Assembly: GCF_000182925.2 (NCBI RefSeq)
Contig: NC_026502.1
Span: 3,038,001 to 3,102,000, forward strand
DNA length: 64,000 bases
Source: Neurospora crassa OR74A
Taxonomy: Eukaryota > Ascomycota > Sordariomycetes > Sordariales > Sordariaceae
Reading direction: 5' to 3'
In this document: piece by piece, positions 18,692-30,337 of the stretch
Layout: the number at the start of each line of letters is the position of its first letter
Position numbering within the stretch: position 1 is the stretch's first letter
Notes under the pieces: generated by a model
Told to the model about the DNA's origin: nothing
Database searches by the model: none
The model's input: only the letters and a program-made list of their open reading frames with translations
Position numbers and translations under genes: made by a program

Positions 18692-21600
18692 ATGGCCAAA
18701 AAGGCTCGCCAAAGAATAAGCTATGGTTCGTCGCTTTTCGTCTTCAATTTCCGTGCGGGCGCAACACAGGGCGCATGGCTAATCACACTCGTACTTTACT
18801 GCAGTTCTCGAGCTCCCAAACTCCTCACCTGGTGGCCATCGGCTCGGCGTGAATGGTCTCGCCGTCGATCGCGACAATGCTATTCTGTGAGCATATACCC
18901 TCATCCTCGTGTTCCCGCCGATATCGATCGAATCCCGTCCATGTACTGATTCAATTGACACGACACAGCTACTCCGGCGGCCGTGACGGTACAGTATGCG
19001 CTTGGGACGTCCCTCCCGACTGCATTGCCCCGATTTCCTCCCACTCCGCCGTTGTCGATACCTCGTCCTCGCGCGCCAATGCCAGGCCCAAGCAGACGAC
19101 CAGATTCCGTGCCCAAACACAAGCGCATACACATTGGATCAACGATCTCGCTTTAGCCCAACAACATTCCGCCGTGGTGTCTGCCTCGTCCGATCTCCTT
19201 GTCAAAGTATGGCGACCCCACGGAAGCGACGCCACAGAACCAGCCACCATTGGCCAGCACGCCGATTACGTTAAGTGCGTTGCGACACCGTCACAGTCCA
19301 CCAACTGGGTAGCCTCGGGTGGCCTCGACCGGAAAATATATCTCTGGGACTTGTCAGGCGCCGGCAAGCGACTAGAGATCGATGTCAGTGGCGAGGAGGT
19401 GCGAGAGAAGGGTAGCGTTTATGCCTTGGCCGTCAACCACTCCATCCTCGCCAGCGGTGGTCCCGAGAGCGTGGTTCGCCTATGGGATCCCAAGACGGGC
19501 AAGCGCATCACCAAATTCGTCGGTCATACCGACAACATCCGGGCCATTCTGGTCAACTCTTCGGGCGACATGGTCATGACGGCTAGTTCCGACCAGACGG
19601 TCAAGGTTTGGAGCGTCACGGCAGGCAGGTGTATGCACACACTCACCATGCATAATGACAGTGTATGGTCTCTGTTTGCCGAAGACCCTGAACTCGGCGT
19701 CTTCTACAGTAGTGATCGGTCAGGCTTGGTGGTCAAAACCGATGTGCGAGGCACCTTGCATGATTTGGACGATGGCCTGTCTGTGGCCGTCGCACAGGAG
19801 CATGATGGCGTGAGCAAGGTTGTCGCTTGTGGAAACTCTGTGTGGACGGCGACGTCACGGTCATCGATCAACCGTTGGCAGAGCGTCGACACAACCGCTG
19901 ACATTCAGCTCCCAGGGGGGTTCCGGCCTCAGAGGGCCTCCGTTGTGTCGACGAGGAGCAGGGAAAATACTTTCCAGTCTGGACCCACTATGTCAACAGG
20001 GTCACCTACCCAAAAGCGGGAGATTCCGGCCAAGTCCATTTTGCGCATCTCGAACACGGCCTCCTTCCCGCTTGCTCCCAGTCGAGATGGGGCAGAATCG
20101 GTTGCAACACATACACGAAAAGGATCTGAAGTAATCACAGACCCCGCGGTAAGCGTAGTCGAGCCGATATACCATCTGCCGGAAGAAACGATTGAGGGCC
20201 AGTTTGGCCTGGTTAAGCACCGTCTTCTGAATGACAGGCGGCGGGTCCTAACACTGGACACGGCTGGGGATGTAGTGTTGTGGGATTTGATCAAAGTGAG
20301 ACCTCGTAGTTTCCCAAACTTTGTGATTGTGAATGTGAACGTGACTTTTGCTGACTGTCTTGTCTCAATTAGTGTAAACCCATCAAGAGTTTTGGAAAGA
20401 GGCATTTGGAGGATGTAGAACCCGAGGTCAATACCCTGGAGGCCGTGGCTCCATGGTGCTCAATAGACATCAGCTCGGGCAACTTAACAGTAGTCCTAGA
20501 GCCATTTAACTGCTTTGACGCCGAGGCGTATGCCGATGAGCTCACGCTCGAAGAGCCCGTGGAGTTTCGGGAAGACCAGAGGAGTATGTTTCATCACCGA
20601 CTATTATCACGCTGGATCGTGCTAACCCTTCACAGTAAATCTTGGAAAGTGGATTCTACGGTATCTCTTTGCGAACCTGATAGATGAAGAGATCCGACGC
20701 GATGAGGCACACAGACACAGGTTGAACGAAGTATCACAACAACGGGCAGCCGTCGGGAGGGTGAATCCCGCACTATCGATAATAATCCCTCCTCCGCCGG
20801 GTGGCATTGACTCGCAGGTTACAACGCCGCGGGCAAACGGCTTCCGGTTCCCTCCTGTGACTCCAGGGTTCGCAATCGGACTCGCTACTCCAGCCTCGCC
20901 CATGGGACCAAGAGCGGAATTTGGAACGCCGTTCAGTCCCCTCGACAGGTTTTCGTCGCAACTTTCGAATAGGCCATCTGCAGAACGACTCGACTACTTT
21001 TCAGACGCCATCAACGCACCAGACGCAGACGCAAACAAGACAGCACAAACTCCGGCGCCGGTTGCAGAGTCTCGAGCGTCAGAAGATAAGACCGGAAAGA
21101 CGTCAACCGAGAACGGAAAAGAGAAAGACAAGGAGAAGGATAAGGACAAGGAAGTTAAGAGCCCCAGCACGCCGTTTGGAAAGAAGTTCCGGATGAACAT
21201 GTCCTTTGGCGGTAAAAAGCTCGGTCGCTCAGCTTCCAATGCCGTTGCCGATAAGCCGGTCGTAGTAGACGAGAAGGCCGAGGAGTCCGAATCTTCTTCC
21301 AACCACGAGAAGGAATTCGCCGATAGCTTCCACGGTGTTATCCAGAAGATTCACAACGAGTACGAGAAGCAACTAATCGAAAATCCCGACACGGTGGTCG
21401 AAACACGCATCTGCCCCAGCCTACCCAACGATACGCCGGTGCTCAAACTGCCCAAGGGCACCAAGGTGATCATCCAGGAGGAGACGTCAGGCGGCTCAGC
21501 CGAGTTGTATCGGGGGACCGTGGAATCTGTGGGTGCGGACGTGGACATCATCGAGCAAAAGGGCCCCCAGTGGCTCGGCGAGGTTTTGTTGCTGAACGTC

Positions 21601-22131
21601 ATTCCACCCAAAGATCCTGTCAAGGTGTCGTTTGTACTGTACCCGTGGCAGGATACGTTGCCGGCCCTCACGGTGGCGGACGGGAACAATCGCCTGAACG
21701 CGAATAGGATGCTGAGGGTGAAGAAGATACTGGCGTACGTGGCAGAGAGGATCGACCCGCCTGCTGACCCGGAGAATCCGGACTCAGACGCGATGAAGCC
21801 CGAGGAGTACTTGGAGCTGTACTGCAATGAACAGGTGAGATCTGAATTCCTACTGCGAAACTGGGTGGCGCTTGTGCTGACATGAACCAAAACTACCTAG
21901 CTCTTGCCAAACACCATGAGTCTCGCAACCCTTCGCGCACACGTCTGGAAGGGCGGTAATGATATTGTCCTTCATTACAAAGCCAACGGAAAGAAAGAGA
22001 TTCTATTCCCGTCGGTACCATCTCCCAACGTTACCGATGGCAGCCAACGCCAGAGTCAGGACTCCCCATCAGCCGCCGGGACAGCAGCCGGACAGGGACA
22101 AGTCGGCCAAGCTGTTGCAGCAGCAGCTTAG
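18692..22131 (+). CDS. WDR48/UAF1 (Duf1, Bun107)-type WD40 activator of deubiquitinases
   Basis: Six exons: 18692-18725, 18805-18886, 18969-20295, 20373-20583, 20636-21834, 21901-22131. The five introns are 52-82 nt and every junction keeps frame, giving 1027 residues. The start [12 protein letters not shown] and the first blade ([17 protein letters not shown]) are typical of WDR48; WD40 repeats such as [17 protein letters not shown] and [11 protein letters not shown] fill the first ~330 residues. The C-terminal part (from about residue 640) is the DUF3337 region. It ends in a ubiquitin-like segment with [18 protein letters not shown], very close to the end of WDR48 proteins. In animals and S. 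pombe these proteins bind and activate USP1/12/46-type ubiquitin proteases. The middle is a long Lys/Glu-rich and Ser/Pro-rich linker. A CreC (WDR20-type) identity is less likely because of this C-terminus. Confidence 0.92.
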
Positions 22132-22633
22132 GATGATGAAGCTGTCAGGTTGGAGAGTTCATGGACATCCCTGGAAGGATTTGAGTATTATCCAATCGTG
22201 CCGTTACTGCCCTGTTATGATGGATGAGTGGACAGTGTATGACTAATTATTCCTGTTGATCTCGGAGTCAGCGTATTTGTACATGGTGTTGTTTTTTTCT
22301 TCTCCCTGTCTATCTCTATTCATGCGTTCTCTGGCTACTGTTGGTTATGAACCTGGAGACAGCGCTTGTTCGACTCTTAGCGGGTATTTTATATAGTACA
22401 GTAGGGGTTGTTGTACATAGGGGTGTAACATGACTCCTGTTACTCCCACTGGGGTATCTTGAACTCTATGTCTATGTATGCTGTTCTTCTCGCTCATCCC
22501 GTCTTGTCTATTCGATGCCCAAGATTAATGACATCGAGCTGATCCCTTTTTTTCTTTTCCCAAAGACCGTGCAGCAACAACCGTCTTCGCCTTTCCTCAG
22601 CAACGCTTCAAACCCAAATTACCACACCCTTCC
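22132..22633. other. Convergent 3' region of the WDR48-like gene and the SAM carrier
   Basis: No gene; 3' UTR sequence of both convergent genes. Confidence 0.5.
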
Positions 22634-23344
22634 TTAGAGCGACAACTCCCCACCACTGCTCTTCTTTCTCGTCGTCCCCTCAAAAGCATTGACAACACTC
22701 TGATAACTCCCCAAGAAAATCGCTCCTCCGATACTGATCCACATCACTCTTGGCCCAATCCCACTAAAGAACGGCCTGATGCCACTTCCCGTCTTTGTCT
22801 TCCCATCCCTCCAAATTGTTTGTATTAAGCTGACCACCCCCTCCCTCCTCTCGCTCAACATGATCCTGGTCTTGAGCACATCCAAAGGCGTCGTCAAGGC
22901 CGCCGCAAACCCGCCCGCCAAGCTTCCGTACAATGCGCTCTCGGGGGCACTAACGTCTTTATCATCTTTACCCGTGGCCGAGTCCCCAAACAGGCCCCAG
23001 CCAATTCGTTGGCGGCGCTCACGTCCCCATTTCTTGAGCGACTCCCACAGCGGGAACTGCAGCACCGTAAACGGCACCTCCCTCATCACCGTGATGCCCC
23101 ACCCCCTGTACAGCTCCCTCCACACCCCTGTCAGGCCGATGGTCGAGCGCTGGTGCAGGATGTGCAGCAAGCTGCTCAAGCTCGACCCGCCATGCTGACC
23201 CGCTTGCGCCCGCTGCTTGATCACCTCGGTCGGCACGCGGACCGCACAAGCGGCGATCTCGCCCAGACTCGCCGCGATTCCGTGCTGCACCCCCGGACTA
23301 CTCAGACCCTTCTTCCCCTGTCCTTTGTTTGTGTCCCCCGTATG

Positions 23345-23377
<33 letters not shown>

Positions 23378-23641
23378 CGAATTCCCTGTCGTAGAAAGAA
23401 ACCCCTTGGTGGTCTCATAAGTAACGAAGAAGAAGGCAGCTCCAGGAGCGGAACCGATAACGCAGGAGCCGACGCCGCGGTAGATTCCCCGGAAACCGCC
23501 GCTGGCGAAAAAGCCTTGGGCCGATTGGAGACGGGTCTTGAGCGTGTCGAGCGGGAAGAGAGAGAGGTCGACGGTGGTACCGGCGAGGGCGCCTGCTAAG
23601 AGGGCGGTTTGGAAGGGTGGTGGGGAGGATTGGGAGGCCAT
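22634..23641 (-). CDS. pet8: Mitochondrial S-adenosylmethionine carrier (SLC25A26/Pet8 type)
   Basis: Intronless, 335 residues, the usual size for a mitochondrial carrier with an insert. The three carrier signatures are FPLDTLKTRLQ, VPTEVIKQRAQ and TPLDVLKTRIM. The unusual second one (VPTEVIKQRAQ) and GAAFFFVTYE in repeat 1 point to the SAM carrier subfamily. It should exchange cytosolic S-adenosylmethionine for matrix S-adenosylhomocysteine across the inner membrane, supplying methylation, lipoate and biotin synthesis. Between repeats 1 and 2 a loop holds 11 consecutive threonines, encoded by an ACA triplet run (complement of 23346-23378), so this loop may vary in length between strains. Confidence 0.93.
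23346..23378. repeat. GTT/AAC triplet microsatellite inside the SAM carrier gene
   Basis: Ten GTT units plus one GTC on the plus strand; read on the minus strand in the carrier frame as ACA threonine codons. Confidence 0.9.
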
Positions 23642-24523
23642 TGTTTTTCTTTTTCTTTGCGGTTCGTTCGTCGCGAGGTTACTTGGATTTGGTTGGGATT
23701 AGGGAGGTGTCGAGTAGTCGATGACAATTGGAGGATTGATTGGAGGGAGGTTAAAGCCGCGAAGTTCGGTACTTTGCTGTATTGGATGTGACTCGATTGG
23801 GAAAGTCACGATGTTATCGGTTTCGGTTCGGCTCGGTTTTGGAAGGTGCTGATAAGGACTCAATGTCATCCACCAGACAAACCGTCGACCTAGATTCACC
23901 GCGAAGAACCAATTGAACTTGTTGGGACTTCTTCAAAGAAGTGATTGGCCTCGAAGAGATAGTCTAGGCAGGTCGACGGTGATTGTCCTGGACAAGATGG
24001 TCGGAGCTATTTTCCCGAGATTTACTTTGCGACGGCGGCATCGGACGGCAGGAACAGCGTCGCATTTCGTGACGCACTATCGATGATGGATCTCCGGCAG
24101 GCAAAGGCCGGCGGAGCAAGTGGGGCCAGTCACAATACCTTATCAACAATCAATAAGACCGATAACACATTATCACGTGCCTCCCCGAGCAACGTCATGG
24201 CATCAACCACAACGTCAAATGCATCTTACTCTCATAAGAATGGGTTCTTTCTTTGACAAAACTCGTACAATTAGTCATACACTATGAATTAAGATGTTAC
24301 CGGTCGTTCATAGGGTGCAATAATCCACCCACCGCCTACTACGGAAGAGCAAATACACATGGTCCCCTACGCTCCTCCCTCTCTAAAGTAAAGAAGACGG
24401 GAAGGACAACGCTGGATGACCATAATATATCGTGGCACCAAATTTCGTAATCCTGATTATCAGGATCACAAATGCCTTATCGTCTTCGAAACCCAACAAC
24501 TCTCTACACCCCTCGGCCCCACC
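23642..24523. promoter_or_regulatory. Upstream region of the SAM carrier gene and 3' flank of the next gene
   Basis: No gene in 880 bp. The part next to 23642 must hold the carrier promoter; the part near 24523 is 3' UTR of the proline-rich gene. Confidence 0.45.
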
Positions 24524-26442
24524 TTACTCGTCATCCTCCTCGTGGTCGTCGGCGTACTGCACCCCCATGTCCATGAAAATGGTTCTGCGCCTGGTGTCGG
24601 CGCAGGCCACCGCGGCCTCAACGGGCGACAGCATATTGTGGCCAGAGGCCCAGTGGTCTCCGCCCGGCATACCAGAATTCTTCCTGGGGCTTTCAACCCG
24701 AGCCCTGGCCATGCCTGTTTTTTCACGTCGTTAGTTATTTTCCATTTTGCTACTCATATCACTCGATATGAATATTTTTTTCCCCTTTTTTTATCTTACC
24801 GCTCGCAGCTTCAGCCTCATATGGGCTCATCATAGGATGGTATCCGAACTCGGTGGTGGTGGCGATGACGGGGTTGGGCGCCGGGGGTGACACAGTCCGG
24901 GCACTATGGCTGTTACCGGGCTGCGCTTGCAGTCTCGGGGGCGGGAGAGAAGAGAGATTGAAATAGCCGGGCGCGGTAGTGTGGCCAGCTTGGCCAGCCC
25001 TAGCCGAGGCGCCGGAGGAAGAAGATTGGGACGGCAAAGCAACTTTGCTTTGCTGCTGCTGCTGCTGCTGATGCTGTGGCGGTCTCGGACGAGATCCAGT
25101 CGGGGGACCCTGGAAAGGGTGACTCGGTCTTCCATGGGGCTTGATGCCCATACATTGCTCTCTGGCTGGTGTGTCCCAGTTGTGGTCTTGTTCCAATTAC
25201 CAGTCAGCTCCACCCATTTCTCAAGTCATTTAAGGGACGAAACTCACGAAAGCTCGGAGGCTGCTTATACCCATATGGGTTGTTCGGGTTCAGATGACCC
25301 TTGAAAACGTCATCTGTAGTCCGATGAGTCAGCCAGCGTCTGTCAACGACAAATCAAACGGTATAGAAATGGTGACCTGTCTTACCTTCGAAAGGAGGTG
25401 TCTGCACAGGGGGACGACTCGAAGAGCTCGCCTGGTGTCCCTCGAATGACCGGGAAACTTGGGGCTGGGGAGGGGGTGCGGGGGGCGAAGAACGAGACAA
25501 AACAGCCTGGTTCAACGATGTTGTGGGCCTCGAATCCGATGCCGACGGGCGCCTGTTGTCGTGAACTTGCCGCTGAGCGGACTTGGGAGGAATGGGAGGA
25601 GGGGGCGGCAATGAGGGTCCCGGATGGGAAGAGACCGGTTGGCCCATATGTTGGCCGCCAGAGGGCAACCGAACATCCCTGGGAGGTTGCCCGGCAGGAG
25701 GCAGGACAAACCCTCTCGGGGGAGCCTTTTGGTGGAAGTCAACAGGGCCGGTGCGTGACCTGCTGGGGCGGCCACTACCGAAGCTTGGTTGGGCGAAAGG
25801 GGGGTTAGAAGGGCGGAAGGGCAGGCTCGGCATAGGCGGGAATGGCTCCTCAACAAGCGCGTCAAGGCCACGGGGCCTTTGCGGACGACTGGGCGTCCGG
25901 CTTCTCTGGCGAATTGCCAGGGCCGGGGCAGCCAACTTCCGCTCAGGGCCTCGAGCTCGGCCTTGTTGGGCGTCCGGGCGGGGGTCGCTTGTCGCCCTGT
26001 CTCGAAAAGTAGGGAAAGGTCCTCCACCTGAAGCTAGTGTCAGCTTTATCACTGAGCCTGGATGATCCTGTACTAGGACGATGTTGATGAAATTTTGAAC
26101 TCACCGAGAATTCCATCCATGTCTTCGATCTCCTGCAAGACCGCGGCGCGTGACGGGGCGCTCATCTCTGCATACTGTGTTAGCATCCCGCAAGCCCAAG
26201 ACGATATTGTGAAGAGCAGCGTCAGATGACGCTGAGCATCAGGCTCGGTCGGTTTGTTGATAATTCAAAAGACGATTTCGGGCCGGTCTCCACCGTTTCT
26301 GGTACCACCCCCTTAAGGACATTCCAGTCACTGGTAACAACCAGCGCCAGGTGACTCTTAGCGACGGGCTTGGTCGGCAGCGCTTCCTACTGCAGGAATA
26401 TCCTGCATCGGGCTGTTGCTTACCTTTAGTGGGTGGTGCCAT
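24524..26442 (-). CDS. Proline-rich, largely disordered protein of unknown function
   Basis: I do not recognise the family. Six exons fit by frame and splice consensus: 26442-26424, 26167-26105, 26027-25386 (or starting at 26057), 25313-25248, 25186-24800, 24714-24524. Introns are 256, 77 (or 47), 72, 61 and 85 nt. The product is 455 residues (465 with the alternative acceptor). The N-terminus (MAPPTKEMSAPSRAAVLQEI then EDMDGIL) looks helical. The middle is rich in Pro, Ser, Arg and Gln, with SLPPPPPIPPK-type tracts that could bind SH3 or WW domains and a Q8 run. The C-terminal ~65 residues (ending YADDHEEDDE) look more conserved and contain RRRTIFMDMGVQYADD. The larger first intron is the least certain; translation could begin at the second-exon ATG (26165). 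Confidence 0.65.
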
Positions 26443-29128
26443 TCTGGGTGGCACTCGACTTAGCGTTACGGGAGGGGGAAAAAATTGACAGGCGGGGCAG
26501 GAAGGGTTGCGAGTTATGAAGGAGTTTGGTCTAGGTGAAAACCTTAGAGCTGGGCTTCACTGGACAGTGAAGGAAGTGAAGGGCTGGCTCTCAACTGAGA
26601 ACTGGCCGTGTGCGATTTTATTTCTTGTCGCCAGAAGAAAACAATACTTACTTGAGAGTGTTGTAGTAAGCTGAAGTGGTTAATGTTATCAAGAAGACTG
26701 CGACTCAAGACCTGTCGGAGGAAGAAGAGGTCTTCGTGCAGGAGTCCCAGGCATGAACGAGTGTGCGGCTCGAAGAGGAAACAAATATTGAGGGGGAAGT
26801 TGCTGAGGAAGCGAAGGCGTTTTATTAATCACAACGCGGCGCGTCTACCCAGGTTTCTAAGCACTTCAGGCTCACTGTCCTCACAAGATGAGATGGAAAA
26901 TAGCAGGAAGGCAAGAACTCGATTTGACAAACCTTGGACGCGTCGTATAGTGTTTACACGTAACCTTTGGTCTAGGCTTATCTCTGGCTTAAGACTTCGG
27001 ATGAGAAGGGAGAAACGCAAATTGTTTTGTTTGTTTACGGACGCAGTCTGATTACACTCGCAGGTTCATCTCATTCTGCGCCGGCTTCGTGTTATCTGTC
27101 GTAAGGCCGCGAGTCGTCGAAGGATAAACCGAAGATGGACAGTTCAATACCGGTTACGCTCGAGAGGAAAGGCCGTAACAAAACTCCTATATGCCTTTTG
27201 TGTAGTTAGAAACATGGAAACATGGGTCTGTATGGTGTTTCTGGATGCAGGAAATGCGTCTGACTACATTCAAGAGGTATATTGAAGACATGTTGACGCT
27301 TGGGAAACTTCACCCTACTTACTGGGGGCAGTTGCAAACTGAAAACTATCCTGCTGTCGTGGCACTAGTGCAAGGTAGAGGTGCCTTCCTCTCTACGGAG
27401 TACTTTGTCAGTGAAGAGATCAGATCCAGGTTCTCACTCACTCAGTTTTGTCCGTCCGCCATCAACTGCCACTTCACCAACTTTTCTTCAACGCCATTGA
27501 CACTCGAGGTTTCTGCTCTAACGGACGGACCCAACATCCGCGCTAACCGCTCGAACCTGGGGACAAGATGTGGAAGGAATTGGCCTCGAACCTTGATTCA
27601 AGGATGGGATCCTTGGCGTGGATGTCTTGAATGCTGTATCTTCCATATTCTCGCAGGAGCTGCTGACGGGCCACATCGAAACCTTGGATGATGCCTATTC
27701 TTTCTCCAACTGTATTACCCATTTCAAGCATGAACCATCCCATATAAATATATTCCTCGAGGTGGTCAGGAGATTCGCGGGTAAAGGTCCAGTTATCAGA
27801 TACGATCCAGTGTCTGCCCTGAGCAAGACCATACCACGCAGGGCCTGGATGCACTTGGTACAATTGCTCCCAATATTTGATGCAAGCTGGGATGATCTGT
27901 GTTTATCTGCCCAGCACTCCTACCGTTGAAACTGAGCTACAAACTACAATGGAAGCTACTGAAGGGCGGCATGCGCAACAACGAAACAGGGTCGTTAGAG
28001 AGCCAGCATGAGCGACCGCCGGTTCATTCCCGCAAACATCGGCGTTTACATGGGTGCTCATGGGAGTCTCACCGGCTGCTATGATTTGGACAGACACTTT
28101 GAGCACCAGGACATCTGACTCGAGCCATGGGTTCATGTATCATGCTTCCAAAGAATAGTTCTGTCAAGACTGGCTAGTAATGTTGTAAAAGTGAACTTGC
28201 CATTGCATATATATTTCCAAACGTACACGGGCTACTGACTCTGGGTTTTTGAGCCACGATAAACCCTGAGAAGGGAGTGAGGTTAGATCAGTTTCAAACA
28301 TCTTCTATCACTCTAGCCTCCTGACAGGAATAGTCAAGGAACCTCACGCCAAGAATCATCTCAACGGCATTACATAGTGAGGAAACAGAAAACACTTTCC
28401 AGCGTGCCATCTGGGGCGAATACCGAGTTGTTGAGAACTTCGAGTGGCAGCTTCCTTGGTATCGGGGGCATCCATGCATAGGTCATTTTGGTAGCGTGAG
28501 GTGAGAGACGCTCCAACAGACGGAGCAGGGAAGGTCCGTCGCCTGCTTGCGGATTTCGTTACGAACATGTGCCTTTCTGATGAAGAAGTGAAAGCGTGGC
28601 ATTCGGGATTGCTTTATTCAAGTTCAGGTCGCCCTGCAGACACTCTGGATCCCGAAGGTATTTTGTTCTTGTGGGCGATGCCTTCCACAATCGCGGAAAT
28701 ACTCGACCATCGCACTTTGCCAATACTGTCTTGTCATTGTTCTCCTCGAGGAACAGTCTTCCACTCATCGCTTCCGCTTCTTTTTGGGATCATTGTTTAC
28801 GGAAGAGGGAAGTCAGATTTTGCATAGTTTGAACCAAGACACATAAAGCCGACTCGTTTCCCATGCGAGTGTCAGCGGCGAACCTTTTCCATCATCCATT
28901 CATTGTTTTCAGCATCAGTGCATTACCGGCTTGCTTGGAAACTCTTGCGGACCTCACCATCGTTGCTCACACACATTCATTCGTTCCTCCCATTCCCCAG
29001 ATCTGGCCGGAGGTTGTTCTTGGATTGGATATTGCTATTTGATTTGCACACACACTCGGTTAACACCTGAACCATCTTCACACATCATCATATACCTCCG
29101 AAAAAAAAACCGCATAGATTCAAGAAAG
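26443..29128. other. 2.7 kb gene-poor stretch with unrecognised coding remnants
   Basis: Upstream side of the proline-rich gene (26443 to about 27200) with no gene, followed by patches that look protein-like on the minus strand (27543-27895 and around 28360-28770) but cannot be joined into a gene. The last ~250 bp before 29129 (pyrimidine-rich, then A-rich at 29099) should be the promoter of the next plus-strand gene. Confidence 0.4.
27543..27895 (-). other. Orphan exon-like fragment, possibly from a decayed gene
   Basis: A minus-strand frame of about 115 codons reads like a folded protein rather than noise: aromatic-rich segments such as WEQLYQVHPGPAWYGLAQ, YIYMGWFMLEMGN and GIIQGFDVARQQLLREYGRY. 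It is preceded by a possible acceptor (GGGCAG at about 27910) and has possible donors near its end. I could not extend it convincingly on either side and do not recognise a family. It could be a surviving exon of a lineage-specific gene or a relic. Confidence 0.3.
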
Positions 29129-29980
29129 ATGCCGCCAATTGACTCTCAAATCTCCCCGAATCCACCAACTGATGACCTTTCCAACCAACCGCCGTCATCA
29201 ATTCAAGCTCAAGTACAGCGTCGAGCAAGTGAGTTGGGTATAATGCCCTCATCAGCATCAAACCCGGCAAGGCAGCAGCATCCTGAGCCATCGCCATCGC
29301 CATCGCCTCCGCCGCTACCGCCTCGGACATCGACACCGCTGGGGGCTCCCACAAGAAGACCAACCCTGACACAGACACAGACGCCGGAACAGTTGCGAAG
29401 ACGGATACAGGAGCTACGTGAGTCTAGTAGACAACTTGTCGAAGGCATCACCCAAGAACGGGAACGCTGGCTCGAGCGCTTCAAGACGACCATCCGTTCG
29501 AAAGTTGGTTACGACTTTTTGATGGAGCAGATTGAACCGCTTACCCAACTGGGTGAAGAACAGGAAAAGCTGGAGTCTGCTATGCAGAACATGTCGAACC
29601 CAGTAAAGAAGCAAGGATTGAGGATTTGGTTCTGCATGTGGGTGGCGTGGGTGCCCAGAAAATCGGCTACATCGAATGATGAGGGTTCAGAGGACAAGCT
29701 GGACGAGATAAGTAGAGAGGTTGTGGAGTGGGATAAGGCGTGCCTGAGATGGGAGAGGCAGGAGTTCCTTAAACGGACTGGTGGGGTTGAAGATGTCGGT
29801 GTCATCGCTGACCGGAACTTGGAAGAAGAAGAGATCAAACGCCTGCTTGAAAAACAGAAGCAATGGCGGTATGAGTTGGATCATGTGGATATTTCAAGCC
29901 AGGTGGCGTGGGAAATGCAGTTGAGCCACGGTATCAAATGGGCTTTTCTACGTCGAAAGGATGACGGTCGTGATGGTTAG
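29129..29980 (+). CDS. Hypothetical coiled-coil protein
   Basis: A single frame of 283 codons from the ATG at 29129 (AGAAAGATG). The first ~85 residues are Pro/Ser-rich and disordered, with a PSPSPSPPPLPPR tract. From about residue 90 the chain is charged and helical (TPEQLRRRIQELRESSRQLV; later EEEEIKRLLEKQKQWRYELD), consistent with coiled coil. No catalytic motif or known domain was recognised. The frame ends at a TAG (29978-29980), but the same frame then stays open for 119 more codons (see next entry), so this stop may be a recent nonsense change in a longer gene. Confidence 0.6.
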   Translation: MPPIDSQISPNPPTDDLSNQPPSSIQAQVQRRASELGIMPSSASNPARQQHPEPSPSPSPPPLPPRTSTPLGAPTRRPTLTQTQTPEQLRRRIQELRESSRQLVEGITQERERWLERFKTTIRSKVGYDFLMEQIEPLTQLGEEQEKLESAMQNMSNPVKKQGLRIWFCMWVAWVPRKSATSNDEGSEDKLDEISREVVEWDKACLRWERQEFLKRTGGVEDVGVIADRNLEEEEIKRLLEKQKQWRYELDHVDISSQVAWEMQLSHGIKWAFLRRKDDGRDG

Positions 29981-30337
29981 GACTTTATCACGAAACCGGG
30001 CGGTTTTATTGTGCCGGTGTTCAATGCAAGGGACCTCTTGGAGTTGCCCGAGCTGTGGGTTACGTTGGCTCCTGGTGAAGCTGGACCAAGGAATGGGGAT
30101 ACGCCGATGGGAAAAGGGCGTATATTGGTTACTCATCACCCACCTTTCTTGCCGACCTGCATCGTCTTTGACGGTCTGAGGTTATATCGGACAGGGAAAC
30201 TCTATGCTGGAAACATCGAGTACCGCACCCGCGACTTGGAAAATGAGAACGCGTCGAGGGTTCGTCTGATACTCTGTGTTCACCGACATCGTCACAAGCT
30301 TGGACCGGATAATGAGAACAAAAATGGGGAGCGCTGA
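29981..30337 (+). pseudogene. In-frame continuation beyond the TAG of the coiled-coil gene
   Basis: Starting right after the TAG and in the same frame, 118 sense codons run to TGA at 30335-30337. The segment reads like protein (KPGGFIVPVFNARDLLELPE; GRILVTHHPPFLPTCIVFD). I looked for an intron that would remove the TAG: the nearby donors paired with nearby acceptors shift the frame, and the only in-frame pair (114 nt, ending GTGAAG at about 30080) would discard sensible coding sequence. A full-length product would be about 401 residues plus the stop position. If the ancestral codon was CAG, one C-to-T change explains the TAG. Confidence 0.45.

Noticed and set aside
23009-23599. 196-codon plus-strand frame opposite the SAM carrier, with a cysteine run
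   Set aside because: The cysteine run is only the GTT microsatellite read in another frame; the carrier on the other strand is clearly the real gene.
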